Positions 1 to 5,023 of a stretch of 5,023 nt of DNA are shown here, piece by piece; the stretch's first letter is position 1, and each line of letters starts with the position of its first letter. A model generated the notes under the pieces. The model was not told the origin of the DNA. It was given only the letters and a program-made list of their open reading frames with translations, and searched no databases. Where the stretch lies: positions 1-5,023 of the forward strand of contig JAGIAB010000253.1 of the NCBI GenBank assembly GCA_017745135.1, read 5' to 3'. The DNA is from Flavisolibacter sp. (GTDB lineage Bacteria; Bacteroidota; Bacteroidia; Chitinophagales; Chitinophagaceae). A program made the translations under genes and the position numbers.

Positions 1-29
1 AATAAGAAGGAGTCATCGAATTTTGAAGA

Positions 30-1466
30 TTATACAGCCTGTACCGCAGCAGGTTGTGCTGTTTCCTTCCAATTGAAATAATTGTTGGCGTTATTGTAGC
101 ATATGTCTTGTATGATCTTACCAGTCCATTGAATATCATTTGGCAATTCGCCATTTTCAATTTCGCTTCCAAATAACTCACACAATATTCTTCTGAAATA
201 TTCATGACGGGGATAAGAAAGAAAACTCCTGCTGTCTGTAAGCATTCCAACAAAACGGCTTAACAATCCCATATTGGAAAGCGCATTGATCTGTTTGATC
301 ATCCCATCTTTTTGATCAAGGAACCACCATGCAGAACCGAATTGAATTTTTCCGGCTACGGAACCATCATTAAAGTTCCCGGCCATCGTTGCTATCACTT
401 CGTTATCTGCCGGGTTCAAATTATATAAGATTGTTTTGGTTAACTGGTTCTTCGCATTCAGCCTGTCGAAAAACTTCGATAAACCTGCAGCTTGTGAAAA
501 ATCACCAATGGAATCTACACCTGCATCGGCACCTACCTGTTTCATCAGCCGTGAATTATTGTTACGCAAGGCTCCCAAATGATATTGCTGCACCCAGCCT
601 TTTTCAGAATCCCAAACCGCAAATACTTCCAGCATTGCCGATTTGAACTTCAGGTTTTCTTCTCTTGTCAATTCTTTGCCCGAACGAATTTTGCTGAAGA
701 TGCTTTCAATTTCCTGCTGTGAATAATCTTCAGCATAGATCTGCTCCAACCCGTGATCAGACACGGAACAACCCATGGTAGCAAAAAAATCGTGACGGGA
801 TTTCAATGCATCCATATAATCGTTGTAAGTGGCAATGCTTGTATTGCTGACTGCTTCCAGCTTTGATAAATAGTCATTGAAGGCCACGGCATCATCAACA
901 TTCATCGCCTTATCAGGACGAAACGCCGGAAGAACTTTGATTTCAAAACCATCTTCCTTTATTTTTTGATGATGTTCTAATGAATCAATTGGATCGTCAG
1001 TAGTACAAACTACTTTCACATTCATCTTGCGCATCAGATTGCGAATGGAATACTCCGGTGTTTGCAGCTTAGCCGAACATTCTTCATAAATTTTTTCCGC
1101 GGTATCTCCGTTTAGTACATCGTAAACATCAAAGTAGCGTTGCAATTCCAGATGCGTCCAGTGAAATAAAGGATTGCGCAAAGTATAAGGAACCGTCTCC
1201 GCCCATTTTTTGAACTTTTCAAAATCAGGCTTGTTGCCGGTGCAATAGCTTTCATCTACTCCATTGGCACGCATGGCTCTCCATTTGTAATGATCGCCGT
1301 ACAACCATATTTGGGTTAGATTTTCAAAATTGATATCGTTGGCTATTTGATCGGGAGGAAGATGACAATGGTAGTCAATGATCGGCATCTTCTTCGCAAA
1401 TTCGTGATAGAGTTGTTGAGAGGTTTTACTGCTTAATAAAAAGTTTTCGTCTAAAAATTTTTTCAT
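30..1466 (-). CDS. uxaC: Uronate isomerase (glucuronate/galacturonate isomerase)
   Basis: Cytoplasmic aldose-ketose isomerase converting D-glucuronate to D-fructuronate and D-galacturonate to D-tagaturonate, the first step of hexuronate catabolism (family knowledge). The 478-residue product matches the usual length of about 470. It carries the amidohydrolase-fold metal motif DYHCHL (His33 and His35), followed by the family segments CTTDDPIDSLEHH (from about 154), GCSVSDHGLE (232-241), WVQQYHLGALRNNN (291-304), QFGSAWWFLD (375-384) and GMLTDSRSFLSYPRHEYFRR (407-426). The frame also opens at an ATG at 1499, but that ATG lies inside a REP palindrome and would add 11 residues (MSLWDIKQSRI) unlike the family. 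I therefore chose the ATG at 1466, giving MKKFLDENFLL. No strong ribosome binding site or promoter is visible just upstream. It is probably cotranscribed with uxaA across the inserted transposase gene (inference). The stop is TAA at 32-30. Confidence 0.96.
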   Translation of the reverse strand: MKKFLDENFLLSSKTSQQLYHEFAKKMPIIDYHCHLPPDQIANDINFENLTQIWLYGDHYKWRAMRANGVDESYCTGNKPDFEKFKKWAETVPYTLRNPLFHWTHLELQRYFDVYDVLNGDTAEKIYEECSAKLQTPEYSIRNLMRKMNVKVVCTTDDPIDSLEHHQKIKEDGFEIKVLPAFRPDKAMNVDDAVAFNDYLSKLEAVSNTSIATYNDYMDALKSRHDFFATMGCSVSDHGLEQIYAEDYSQQEIESIFSKIRSGKELTREENLKFKSAMLEVFAVWDSEKGWVQQYHLGALRNNNSRLMKQVGADAGVDSIGDFSQAAGLSKFFDRLNAKNQLTKTILYNLNPADNEVIATMAGNFNDGSVAGKIQFGSAWWFLDQKDGMIKQINALSNMGLLSRFVGMLTDSRSFLSYPRHEYFRRILCELFGSEIENGELPNDIQWTGKIIQDICYNNANNYFNWKETAQPAAVQAV

Positions 1467-1482
1467 TATTCTGCTTTGTTTT

Positions 1483-1552
1483 ATGTCCCACAGGGACATT
1501 TCATAGGTAGTAGAAAATTTTTTATAATTTGATACAACATTCCATAGGAACG
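1483..1552. repeat. Left REP-like palindrome pair
   Basis: Two stem-loops 38 bases apart. The outer one (1483-1499) has perfect 7-bp arms around a 3-base loop (GTCCC/GGGAC core). The inner one (1538-1552) has the core TTCC-ATA-GGAA with one internal mismatch, so it looks more decayed than its right-hand partner. Read on the minus strand, the outer hairpin ends 16 bases before the uxaC ATG, so it would lie in the uxaC leader RNA. The spacer is AT-rich and includes TATAATTTG (1523-1531), a loose match to a Bacteroidota -7 element pointing towards the transposase gene. Confidence 0.75.
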
Positions 1553-1571
1553 TCTGGTAAAATTACTGTTC

Positions 1572-2030
1572 ATGCCCAATACCTACACACAAATTCACAT
1601 TCAATTCGTATTTGCTGTAAAATTCAGGCAAGCTTTGATTCATGCATCTTGGAAAGAACGTTTACACCGATACATTACAGGCATTTTCCAAAACAACCAA
1701 CATAAGATGCTTCAGATTAATAGCATGCACGATCACATTCATATTTTGGTCGGATTTCGTCCGCATCAATCCATTTCATCCATCGTTCAAAATGTAAAAA
1801 CCGAAAGTACAAAGTGGATCAAGGAACAAGATTTTTCTTCATCTTTTGCATGGCAGGAAGGTTATGGTGCTTTCTCTTATTCAAAATCACATATACCCAG
1901 TGTAATACGGTATATACAAAATCAGGAAGAGCATCATCGCAAACAAAGCTTTTTAGATGAATACAGAACTTTCTTAAAAGCTTTTGAAATTGATTTTGAT
2001 GAACAATATATTTTCAAAGAACCGATTTGA
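1572..2030 (+). CDS. REP-associated tyrosine transposase (Y1/HUH, IS200-like)
   Basis: A 152-residue single-strand DNA transposase of the Y1_Tnp (TnpA of IS200/IS605-like) superfamily, of the type that mobilises or maintains REP palindromes. The HUH metal motif is His55-Ile-His57 within MHDHIHILVGF. The probable catalytic tyrosine is Tyr114 in RYIQNQEEHH, with Gln118 giving the family YxxxQ pattern. The stretch FSYSKSHIPSVIRYIQNQ (101-118) and the C-terminal FLDEYRTFLKAFEIDFDEQYIF are typical of the Bacteroidota branch. N-terminus (YTQIHIQFVFAVKFRQ), core motifs and C-terminus are all present, so the gene appears intact and possibly active. It runs opposite to uxaA and uxaC, convergent with uxaA (stop codons about 100 bases apart). 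No tnpB-like gene accompanies it. Start: the only reasonable ATG, 19 bases after the inner left palindrome; no Shine-Dalgarno is seen. Confidence 0.93.
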   Translation: MPNTYTQIHIQFVFAVKFRQALIHASWKERLHRYITGIFQNNQHKMLQINSMHDHIHILVGFRPHQSISSIVQNVKTESTKWIKEQDFSSSFAWQEGYGAFSYSKSHIPSVIRYIQNQEEHHRKQSFLDEYRTFLKAFEIDFDEQYIFKEPI

Positions 2031-2042
2031 TTTACCCACCAG

Positions 2043-2110
2043 GCGTTCCTACGGAACGCTGATTCGGACATCTTTAATTTTTTCTACCGACCAACTGTCC
2101 CTACGGGACA
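2043..2110. repeat. Right REP-like palindrome pair
   Basis: Two near-perfect stem-loops 36 bases apart, both with a TAC loop: 2043-2059 (7-bp arms, GCGTTCC/GGAACGC) and 2096-2110 (6-bp arms, TGTCCC/GGGACA). The spacer contains TTTTTTCTACCGACCAAC, whose TTTTCTAC core recurs inverted in the left pair. This better-conserved pair starts 12 bases after the transposase stop codon and ends 20 bases beyond the uxaA stop codon, so it would form hairpins in the 3' part of the uxaA message. No T-run follows either stem on either strand, so they do not look like intrinsic terminators. Confidence 0.8.
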
Positions 2111-2130
2111 ATTTCAGAAATGGTTCTTTC

Positions 2131-3774
2131 CTACAAACTCACTCCTCTCTTCCAGGGAATAAAATCATCCTGGTTCAGCAGCACCGCCTTTGGAATTACT
2201 TCTCCGCTTGCGGCTTTGATGCAATACTCCAAAATCTCCTCTCCCATTTGCTCAATGGTTTTTTCTCCATCAATGATTGGACCTGTATCAATGTCAATGA
2301 TGTCTTTCATTCTTTTTGCGAGTTTGGAATTCGTTGCCACTTTAATGGTAGGACAAACCGGGTTGCCGGTTGGCGTTCCCAAACCAGTTGTGAACAAAAT
2401 CAAAGTAGCACCAGAAGCGGCTTTACCGGTGGTAGCCTCCACATCGTTGCCTGGCGTACAAACCAAACTCAATCCGGGCTTCGTCGCAGACTCAGTATAA
2501 TCCAATACATCAACTACCGGCGAGGTTCCGCCTTTTCGTGCAGCACCTGCACTTTTTATGGCGTCAGTGATCAATCCATCTTTAATATTTCCGGGAGAAG
2601 GATTCATGTGAAATCCTGATCCAACTCTTGTTACGATCTCTTCATAACTCTTCATCAGGTGCATGAACTTGCGTGCAACAGGTTCACTTACCGAACGATC
2701 AACCAATTCCTGTTCAACACCACACAATTCCGGAAATTCTGCCAACAACACCTGTGCTCCCAATCCTACCAAAAGATCAGAAGCATAACCCACAGCAGGA
2801 TTTGCAGAGATGCCACTAAAGCCATCACTACCGCCGCACTTTACACCAACACATAATTTATGGAGCGGTGCCGGTTTCCTTTCCTGTTTGTTGATCTGGA
2901 TAAGACCTTCAAATGTTTTTTTGATGGAATCAGCAATTAATACTTCTTCATTACCTACCTGTTGTTGTTCGAAGATATAAAGCGGTTTATCAAAAGCCGG
3001 ATTGCGTTCTTTCAGGTCTTTTAAAAAATCAGCCACCTGCAAATTTTGACAACCCAAACTCAAAACAGTAACGCCACCAACATTTGGATGATCTGCATAA
3101 GCAGCTAACAATTTGCTTAAGATTGCAGCATCCTGCCTGATGCCACCACAACCACCCTGGTGATTCAGAAATTTAATTCCATCTACATTTTGAAAAACAC
3201 GATCAGACCTCACTGCTGCCCCCTCTCCAAAGGAGAGTGGAAAGTCGAAGCTTTCTCCCTTTTTGAAAGATTCAACAAGTTGATGTGTGAATTGTTTATA
3301 CTTATCGGCAACTGCATAACCTAATTCATTGTGCAAGGCTTCGCGGATCACATCGAGATTCCTGTTCTCACAAAAAACGGTAGGAATAAATAACCAGTAA
3401 TTGGCAGTACCTACTCTTCCGTCACTCCGGTGATACCCATTGAATGTTCTGTCCCTGAACTTTGAAACATCCGGAGCCTTCCATTGATAGTTCACACCAC
3501 GATAGTCATATTTATCGGCAGCATGCTTTACATTGGAAGTTGTCATTAATCCACCTTTCGGAATATTGGTTTGTGCTTTTCCAACCAACACACCATACAT
3601 AATCACTTCATCACCGGGATTCATGTCCTGCATAAAAAATTTATGCTTGGCGGGAATATCGTCAACAAGGATGTAATCAATTTTATCGTAACTCAGTTTT
3701 TCACCTTTGGGTAAATCCTGTAAGGCTACAATTACGTTATCATCAGGATGGACTTTTAAAACTTTCTGGCTCAT
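2131..3774 (-). CDS. uxaA: Altronate dehydratase (altronate hydrolase)
   Basis: Cytoplasmic enzyme of the UxaA/GarD family. It dehydrates D-altronate to 2-keto-3-deoxy-D-gluconate in the galacturonate branch; the closely related galactarate dehydratases are the main alternative. The 547-residue protein has an N-terminal SAF domain (about 8-85: VHPDDNVIVALQDL, PAKHKF, NPGDEVIMYGVLVGKA, IPKGGLMTT). The catalytic domain follows, with NGYHRSDGRVGTANYW (112-127), FLNHQGGCGG (202-211), LSLGCQN (239-245), GVKCGGSDGFSGISANPA (310-327), EFPELCGVEQ (346-355) and FTTGLGTPTGNP (461-472). It is somewhat longer than the roughly 495 residues of the E. coli enzyme, partly because of a repeat-derived stretch near residues 178-190. 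The start is the ATG at 3774, which overlaps the stop of a 16-codon upstream ORF; no earlier in-frame ATG exists before a stop. The stop is TAG. It is probably the first gene of a uxaA-uxaC transcription unit (inference). Confidence 0.94.
   Translation of the reverse strand: MSQKVLKVHPDDNVIVALQDLPKGEKLSYDKIDYILVDDIPAKHKFFMQDMNPGDEVIMYGVLVGKAQTNIPKGGLMTTSNVKHAADKYDYRGVNYQWKAPDVSKFRDRTFNGYHRSDGRVGTANYWLFIPTVFCENRNLDVIREALHNELGYAVADKYKQFTHQLVESFKKGESFDFPLSFGEGAAVRSDRVFQNVDGIKFLNHQGGCGGIRQDAAILSKLLAAYADHPNVGGVTVLSLGCQNLQVADFLKDLKERNPAFDKPLYIFEQQQVGNEEVLIADSIKKTFEGLIQINKQERKPAPLHKLCVGVKCGGSDGFSGISANPAVGYASDLLVGLGAQVLLAEFPELCGVEQELVDRSVSEPVARKFMHLMKSYEEIVTRVGSGFHMNPSPGNIKDGLITDAIKSAGAARKGGTSPVVDVLDYTESATKPGLSLVCTPGNDVEATTGKAASGATLILFTTGLGTPTGNPVCPTIKVATNSKLAKRMKDIIDIDTGPIIDGEKTIEQMGEEILEYCIKAASGEVIPKAVLLNQDDFIPWKRGVSL
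3207..3240 (-). repeat. Palindromic dispersed-repeat copy inside uxaA
   Basis: Within uxaA, 3223-3237 is a perfect stem-loop on the plus strand (CTCTCC-AAA-GGAGAG), extended by two more pairs past one mismatch (3220-3240). On the coding strand it reads CACTCTCCTTTGGAGAGG and continues towards GTGAGGTC. This resembles the CCCTCTCCTTTGGAGAGGG...GGGGTGAGG repeat that I recall as abundant in Bacteroidota genomes. It is translated in frame as PLSFGEGAAVRS (residues 179-190), between VESFKKGE and VFQNVDGIKF, both of which look like normal UxaA sequence. The repeat identity is from memory; the palindrome itself is directly visible. Confidence 0.55.
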
Positions 3775-3821
3775 GCGGCTTTTACTTTTTTTGAAGGAAG
3801 GCTTTCCATTGCTTCTTTCAT
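3771..3821 (-). CDS. Short ORF overlapping the uxaA start (possible leader peptide or remnant)
   Basis: Sixteen codons, MKEAMESLPSKKVKAA, with a TGA stop that overlaps the uxaA ATG in the sequence ATGA, the classic arrangement for translational coupling. It lies downstream of the putative uxaA promoter (3883-3876), so it would be in the 5' leader. The frame stays open for 59 codons back to a stop at 3953-3951, without another good start. It could therefore instead be the C-terminal tail of an upstream gene now lost. The lysine-rich end resembles a normal protein C-terminus. No ribosome binding site is evident. Its coding status is uncertain. Confidence 0.3.
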   Translation of the reverse strand: MKEAMESLPSKKVKAA

Positions 3822-3875
3822 TCTGTTATGAATGATCAAATTTAGTTTTTCGATTACACATTGCTTAAAACGGGG

Positions 3876-3883
3876 CAAAGATA
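3876..3883 (-). promoter_or_regulatory. Putative Bacteroidota -7 promoter element for uxaA
   Basis: Reads TATCTTTG on the minus strand, an exact match to the Bacteroidota TAnnTTTG -7 consensus, 101 bases upstream of the uxaA ATG and pointing towards it. A convincing -33 TTG at the usual spacing of about 20 is missing; the nearest TTG is 27 bases upstream of the element. If used, transcription would start near 3868 and give a leader of roughly 95 bases carrying the short overlapping ORF. Confidence 0.45.
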
Positions 3884-3949
3884 AGAGGTCAGCTCCCGGA
3901 ATACATCGGTCAATACTGGCTGTAGAAGAGAAGCAAAGTTTACCCCCGC

Positions 3950-3965
3950 TTCAACGTTTATTGAA
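3950..3965. promoter_or_regulatory. Small dyad upstream of the uxaA promoter (possible operator)
   Basis: TTCAA-CGTTTA-TTGAA, an inverted repeat with 5-bp arms and an AACGTT core, about 70 bases upstream of the putative -7 element. Its size and AT-rich symmetry would suit a LacI- or GntR-type regulator, common for hexuronate genes. A dyad this short can easily arise by chance. Confidence 0.2.
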
Positions 3966-4181
3966 AACCTTCTACCTGTTCATCCTGTATCAATAGCTTT
4001 CCCATTGAACGTGCCATCTGGATCAATTTCAGAGGAGTAGTTACTGGAATGAATTATGATTCCATACCATCGATGTTGCAACAATTCTCTTGCTTGCAAA
4101 AAAAATGTTCTTTGAAAACCTGTTTTGTGCGAATGAGTGAGCTAATCCTTTTCTTAGAGGAGAGTGAAGTCAAACAAGCAC
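3966..4181. other. Stretch without a convincing gene between uxaA and the small gene
   Basis: No complete gene is supported here. A plus-strand ORF at 4049-4237 is Cys-rich, starts without a ribosome binding site and runs through the terminator hairpin, so I treat it as chance. On the minus strand, 4053-3958 is open for 31 codons with a protein-like reading (including PLKLIQMARSMGKLL), preceded in the same frame by a TAA and more open sequence. This could be a decayed gene end but is too short to call. The segment 4153-4171 resembles the flank of the repeat inside uxaA. Confidence 0.4.
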
Positions 4182-4208
4182 AAAAAACTGCATTACAGGA
4201 ATGCAGTT
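4182..4208 (-). terminator. Intrinsic terminator of the 64-residue protein gene
   Basis: On the minus strand: AACTGCATT, a 5-base loop CCTGT, then AATGCAGTT, directly followed by a T-run (six T in total at 4187-4182). The 9-bp stem is perfect. It begins 24 bases after the stop codon at 4232, the expected place for a rho-independent terminator, and supports the upstream small ORF being a real transcribed gene. It also insulates that gene from the uxaA operon downstream. Confidence 0.8.
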
Positions 4209-4231
4209 ATCAATCATGCGTGTGTTTAGAT

Positions 4232-4426
4232 CTATAAACCCCAGTATCCTCCGCCATTATCATCAAACGAATACCTGCGCATGAGCTTATTATTGTCGTC
4301 CAGTTTTTTAAGTTTACCGTCCGTTGAACTTGAGGTTGCAACAACTTTAGCACGTAGGTTTTCTTTTTCTGCGTTGGGGTTGTAGGTCAATACAACTTGT
4401 ACAGGTTCTTGTGTATTATCTTTCAT
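4232..4426 (-). CDS. Small hypothetical protein, 64 residues
   Basis: I do not recognise the family. The product is polar and soluble-looking, with no signal peptide or membrane segment. The N-terminal part (MKDNTQEPVQVVLTYNPNAE) could form a beta strand. A charged middle (KENLRAKVVA, then KLKKLDDNNKLMRRY) leads to a striking C-terminus, FDDNGGGYWGL, rich in Gly and aromatics. The gene is a stand-alone unit. Its start is the only ATG in frame, a weak promoter-like element lies 20-28 bases upstream, and a strong intrinsic terminator begins 24 bases after the TAG stop. That architecture, with a protein-like composition, makes it more credible than other ORFs of similar size here. No ribosome binding site is clear. 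A role cannot be assigned from the sequence. Confidence 0.65.
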   Translation of the reverse strand: MKDNTQEPVQVVLTYNPNAEKENLRAKVVATSSSTDGKLKKLDDNNKLMRRYSFDDNGGGYWGL

Positions 4427-4446
4427 GTGTTGTGATTTTGAAATTA

Positions 4447-4454
4447 CAAGGGTA
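4447..4454 (-). promoter_or_regulatory. Weak -7-like element upstream of the small gene
   Basis: Reads TACCCTTG on the minus strand, one mismatch from TAnnTTTG, 20 bases before the ATG at 4426. That would leave a very short leader. No clear -33 TTG lies at standard spacing. Its placement ahead of a terminator-backed gene is the main support. Confidence 0.3.
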
Positions 4455-4505
4455 AGACCTGTCTTTGTTAACTGAACCGGGCTCTTCGTTTCAAAGATTT
4501 ATCGA

Positions 4506-4523
4506 TGATGTAAAACTACATCA
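4506..4523. repeat. Small stem-loop, 7-bp arms
   Basis: TGATGTA-AAAC-TACATCA, a perfect inverted repeat with a 4-base loop, about 80 bases upstream of the 64-residue gene. No T-run follows on either strand, so it is not an obvious terminator. It could be a regulator binding site for the small gene or chance. Confidence 0.3.
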
Positions 4524-4973
4524 ACACCCTACCGGTACAAAGTCAAAATGAGGTTTGAATTACAATGTCAAAGAATGAACAAATACGGTAAAACCCTTAC
4601 CAGCACTGCATCTAAAAAGGTTGAATTATGATAGCCAGAAGAAAGAGAGAAATCCGAGTTTTGTTCAAAACCGGGTTTGATCAAATTATTTTTCAGTTTT
4701 GTTAACATCTTTATCTCTAAATCCGCTGCCATAAAGGACGGATGGGTTTGCTCTGTTAAATCGATAATACTTTTTAGGGATGCTTAAATTCAAAATAGCA
4801 AGAAGCATAAACGAAATTTTAGTTCCCGCTCCCAAACTCCAGGCCGGTGAAAAATTTTGTGTTAACGCAATGAAGTGACGGATGACTACGTTAATGAAAC
4901 ATACCTTCCCGTCCTTCTATTAGCGGAACAGCACATTCCCAAAAGACAGATTAACTCATTTCAACAAAAAACC
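4524..4973. other. Non-coding stretch before the right-edge gene
   Basis: About 450 bases with no convincing gene on either strand. A minus-strand ORF of 54 codons (4732-4568, starting MAADLEIKML) has no promoter, ribosome site or terminator to support it. A 16-bp near-palindrome, TCAAAACC-GGGTTTGA, lies at 4665-4680 with one mismatch between half-sites and could be an operator. The sequence is AT-rich with scattered stops, as expected for a long intergenic region. I see no tRNA, riboswitch or tandem repeat, and no clear TAnnTTTG promoter for the gene at 4974. Confidence 0.5.
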
Positions 4974-5023
4974 ATGAATGCTTTTCTGAGAAAAGGCATT
5001 GGCATTGCCTTGCTGTTCTTTTA
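4974..5023 (+). CDS. N-terminus of a probable exported or membrane protein (runs off the window)
   Basis: Only 16 complete codons are present: MNAFLRKGIGIALLFF. They have the layout of a signal peptide or first membrane anchor: a short n-region with Arg-Lys at 6-7, then an uninterrupted hydrophobic core (GIGIALLFF). The ATG follows an A-rich stretch (CAACAAAAAACC), common before starts in Bacteroidota, which lack strong Shine-Dalgarno sites. A second ATG four bases later is in another frame and less attractive. Function cannot be told from this fragment. Confidence 0.6.
   Translation, partial: MNAFLRKGIGIALLFF

Larger units (their letters stand above)
1483..2110 (+). mobile_element. REP-RAYT element (transposase gene framed by inverted palindrome pairs)
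   Basis: A 628-base unit made of a short Y1 transposase gene with two small palindromes on each side. On the left they are 1483-1499 (ATGTCCC-ACA-GGGACAT) and 1538-1552 (CATTCC-ATA-GGAACG, one mismatch). On the right they are 2043-2059 (GCGTTCC-TAC-GGAACGC) and 2096-2110 (TGTCCC-TAC-GGGACA). The reverse complement of the left pair aligns with the right pair: first the GTTCC palindrome, then a spacer of about 37 bases containing TTTTCTAC, then the GTCCC palindrome. This matches known REPtron organisation, in which a RAYT is bracketed by inverted REP pairs. Borders are set by the palindromes; the true ends and any target site are not defined by sequence alone. The element separates uxaA from uxaC and is antisense to them. 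Confidence 0.75.

Noticed and set aside
1..16. Possible start of another minus-strand gene after uxaC (ATG at 16, then MTPSY)
   Set aside because: Five codons at the window edge with no ribosome site; cannot be evaluated.
389..646. Plus-strand ORF of 85 codons
   Set aside because: Lies entirely antisense within uxaC and has no recognisable motifs.
1467..1499. Extended N-terminus of uxaC starting at the ATG at 1499
   Set aside because: The ATG is part of a REP palindrome, the extra 11 residues do not look like UxaC, and the start at 1466 gives the family length.
2043..2110. Right palindromes as a bidirectional terminator between uxaA and the transposase gene
   Set aside because: Neither stem is directly followed by a T-run on either strand, and they match the REP pair on the other side of the transposase gene.
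1984..2619. Plus-strand ORF of 211 codons overlapping the transposase end and antisense to uxaA
   Set aside because: Spans the REP hairpins and the antisense of a well-supported enzyme gene; composition is unlike a real protein.
2120..2856. Other plus-strand ORFs (2120-2500, 2659-2856)
   Set aside because: Antisense shadows of uxaA with no supporting signals.
3958..4053. Minus-strand open stretch with protein-like reading (PLKLIQMARSMGKLL)
   Set aside because: Only 31 codons between stops; could be a decayed gene end but nothing else supports it.
4049..4237. Plus-strand ORF of 62 codons, Cys-rich
   Set aside because: Runs through the terminator hairpin and into the 3' end of the opposing small gene; no promoter or ribosome site; composition looks random.
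4568..4732. Minus-strand ORF of 54 codons starting MAADLEIKML
   Set aside because: No promoter, ribosome site or terminator and no recognised motif; a stop-free run this long is expected by chance, though conservation could rescue it.
4734..4916. Inverted 8-mers AAGGACGG (4734) and CCGTCCTT (4909)
   Set aside because: Far apart, short, and not part of any larger structure; likely chance.

Overview
The window looks like a chromosomal segment of a Bacteroidota bacterium, perhaps close to Chitinophagaceae; that family guess is recollection, not computed. The clues are the style of the two large proteins, a TAnnTTTG-type promoter element, the absence of clear Shine-Dalgarno sequences, and two repeat families I associate with this phylum: GTTCCTACGGAAC / GTCCCTACGGGAC palindromes and CTCTCCTTTGGAGAG palindromes.

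Left and centre (30-3774): two hexuronate catabolism genes lie on the minus strand. uxaA (altronate dehydratase, 3774 to 2131) comes first in transcription order and uxaC (uronate isomerase, 1466 to 30) second. In the galacturonate branch UxaC makes D-tagaturonate and UxaA dehydrates D-altronate to 2-keto-3-deoxygluconate. The reductase joining them (UxaB) is not in the window. Between the two genes, on the opposite strand, sits a short HUH tyrosine transposase gene of the REP-associated (RAYT) type (1572-2030). It is framed on each side by a pair of small palindromes, and the two pairs are arranged as a degenerate inverted repeat (1483-1552 and 2043-2110). The whole looks like a self-contained 'REPtron' placed inside what was probably one operon. 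Its left hairpin ends 16 bases upstream of the chosen uxaC start. A second, unrelated palindromic repeat lies in frame inside the uxaA coding sequence (about 3207-3240).

Upstream of uxaA (3775-4181): a TATCTTTG promoter-like element (3883-3876) lies about 100 bases ahead of uxaA, followed by a 16-codon ORF whose stop overlaps the uxaA start (ATGA). The rest shows no convincing gene.

Right part (4182-5023): a small gene for a 64-residue protein of unknown function on the minus strand (4426-4232) is followed by a strong intrinsic terminator (4208-4182). Then come about 540 bases without a convincing gene, holding two small palindromes. A plus-strand gene starting at 4974 with a signal-peptide-like N-terminus runs off the right edge.

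No large undescribed system is visible. The most interesting points are the RAYT/REP element inside the uxa operon, the repeat-encoded peptide inside UxaA, the overlapping leader ORF, and the terminator-backed 64-residue protein.
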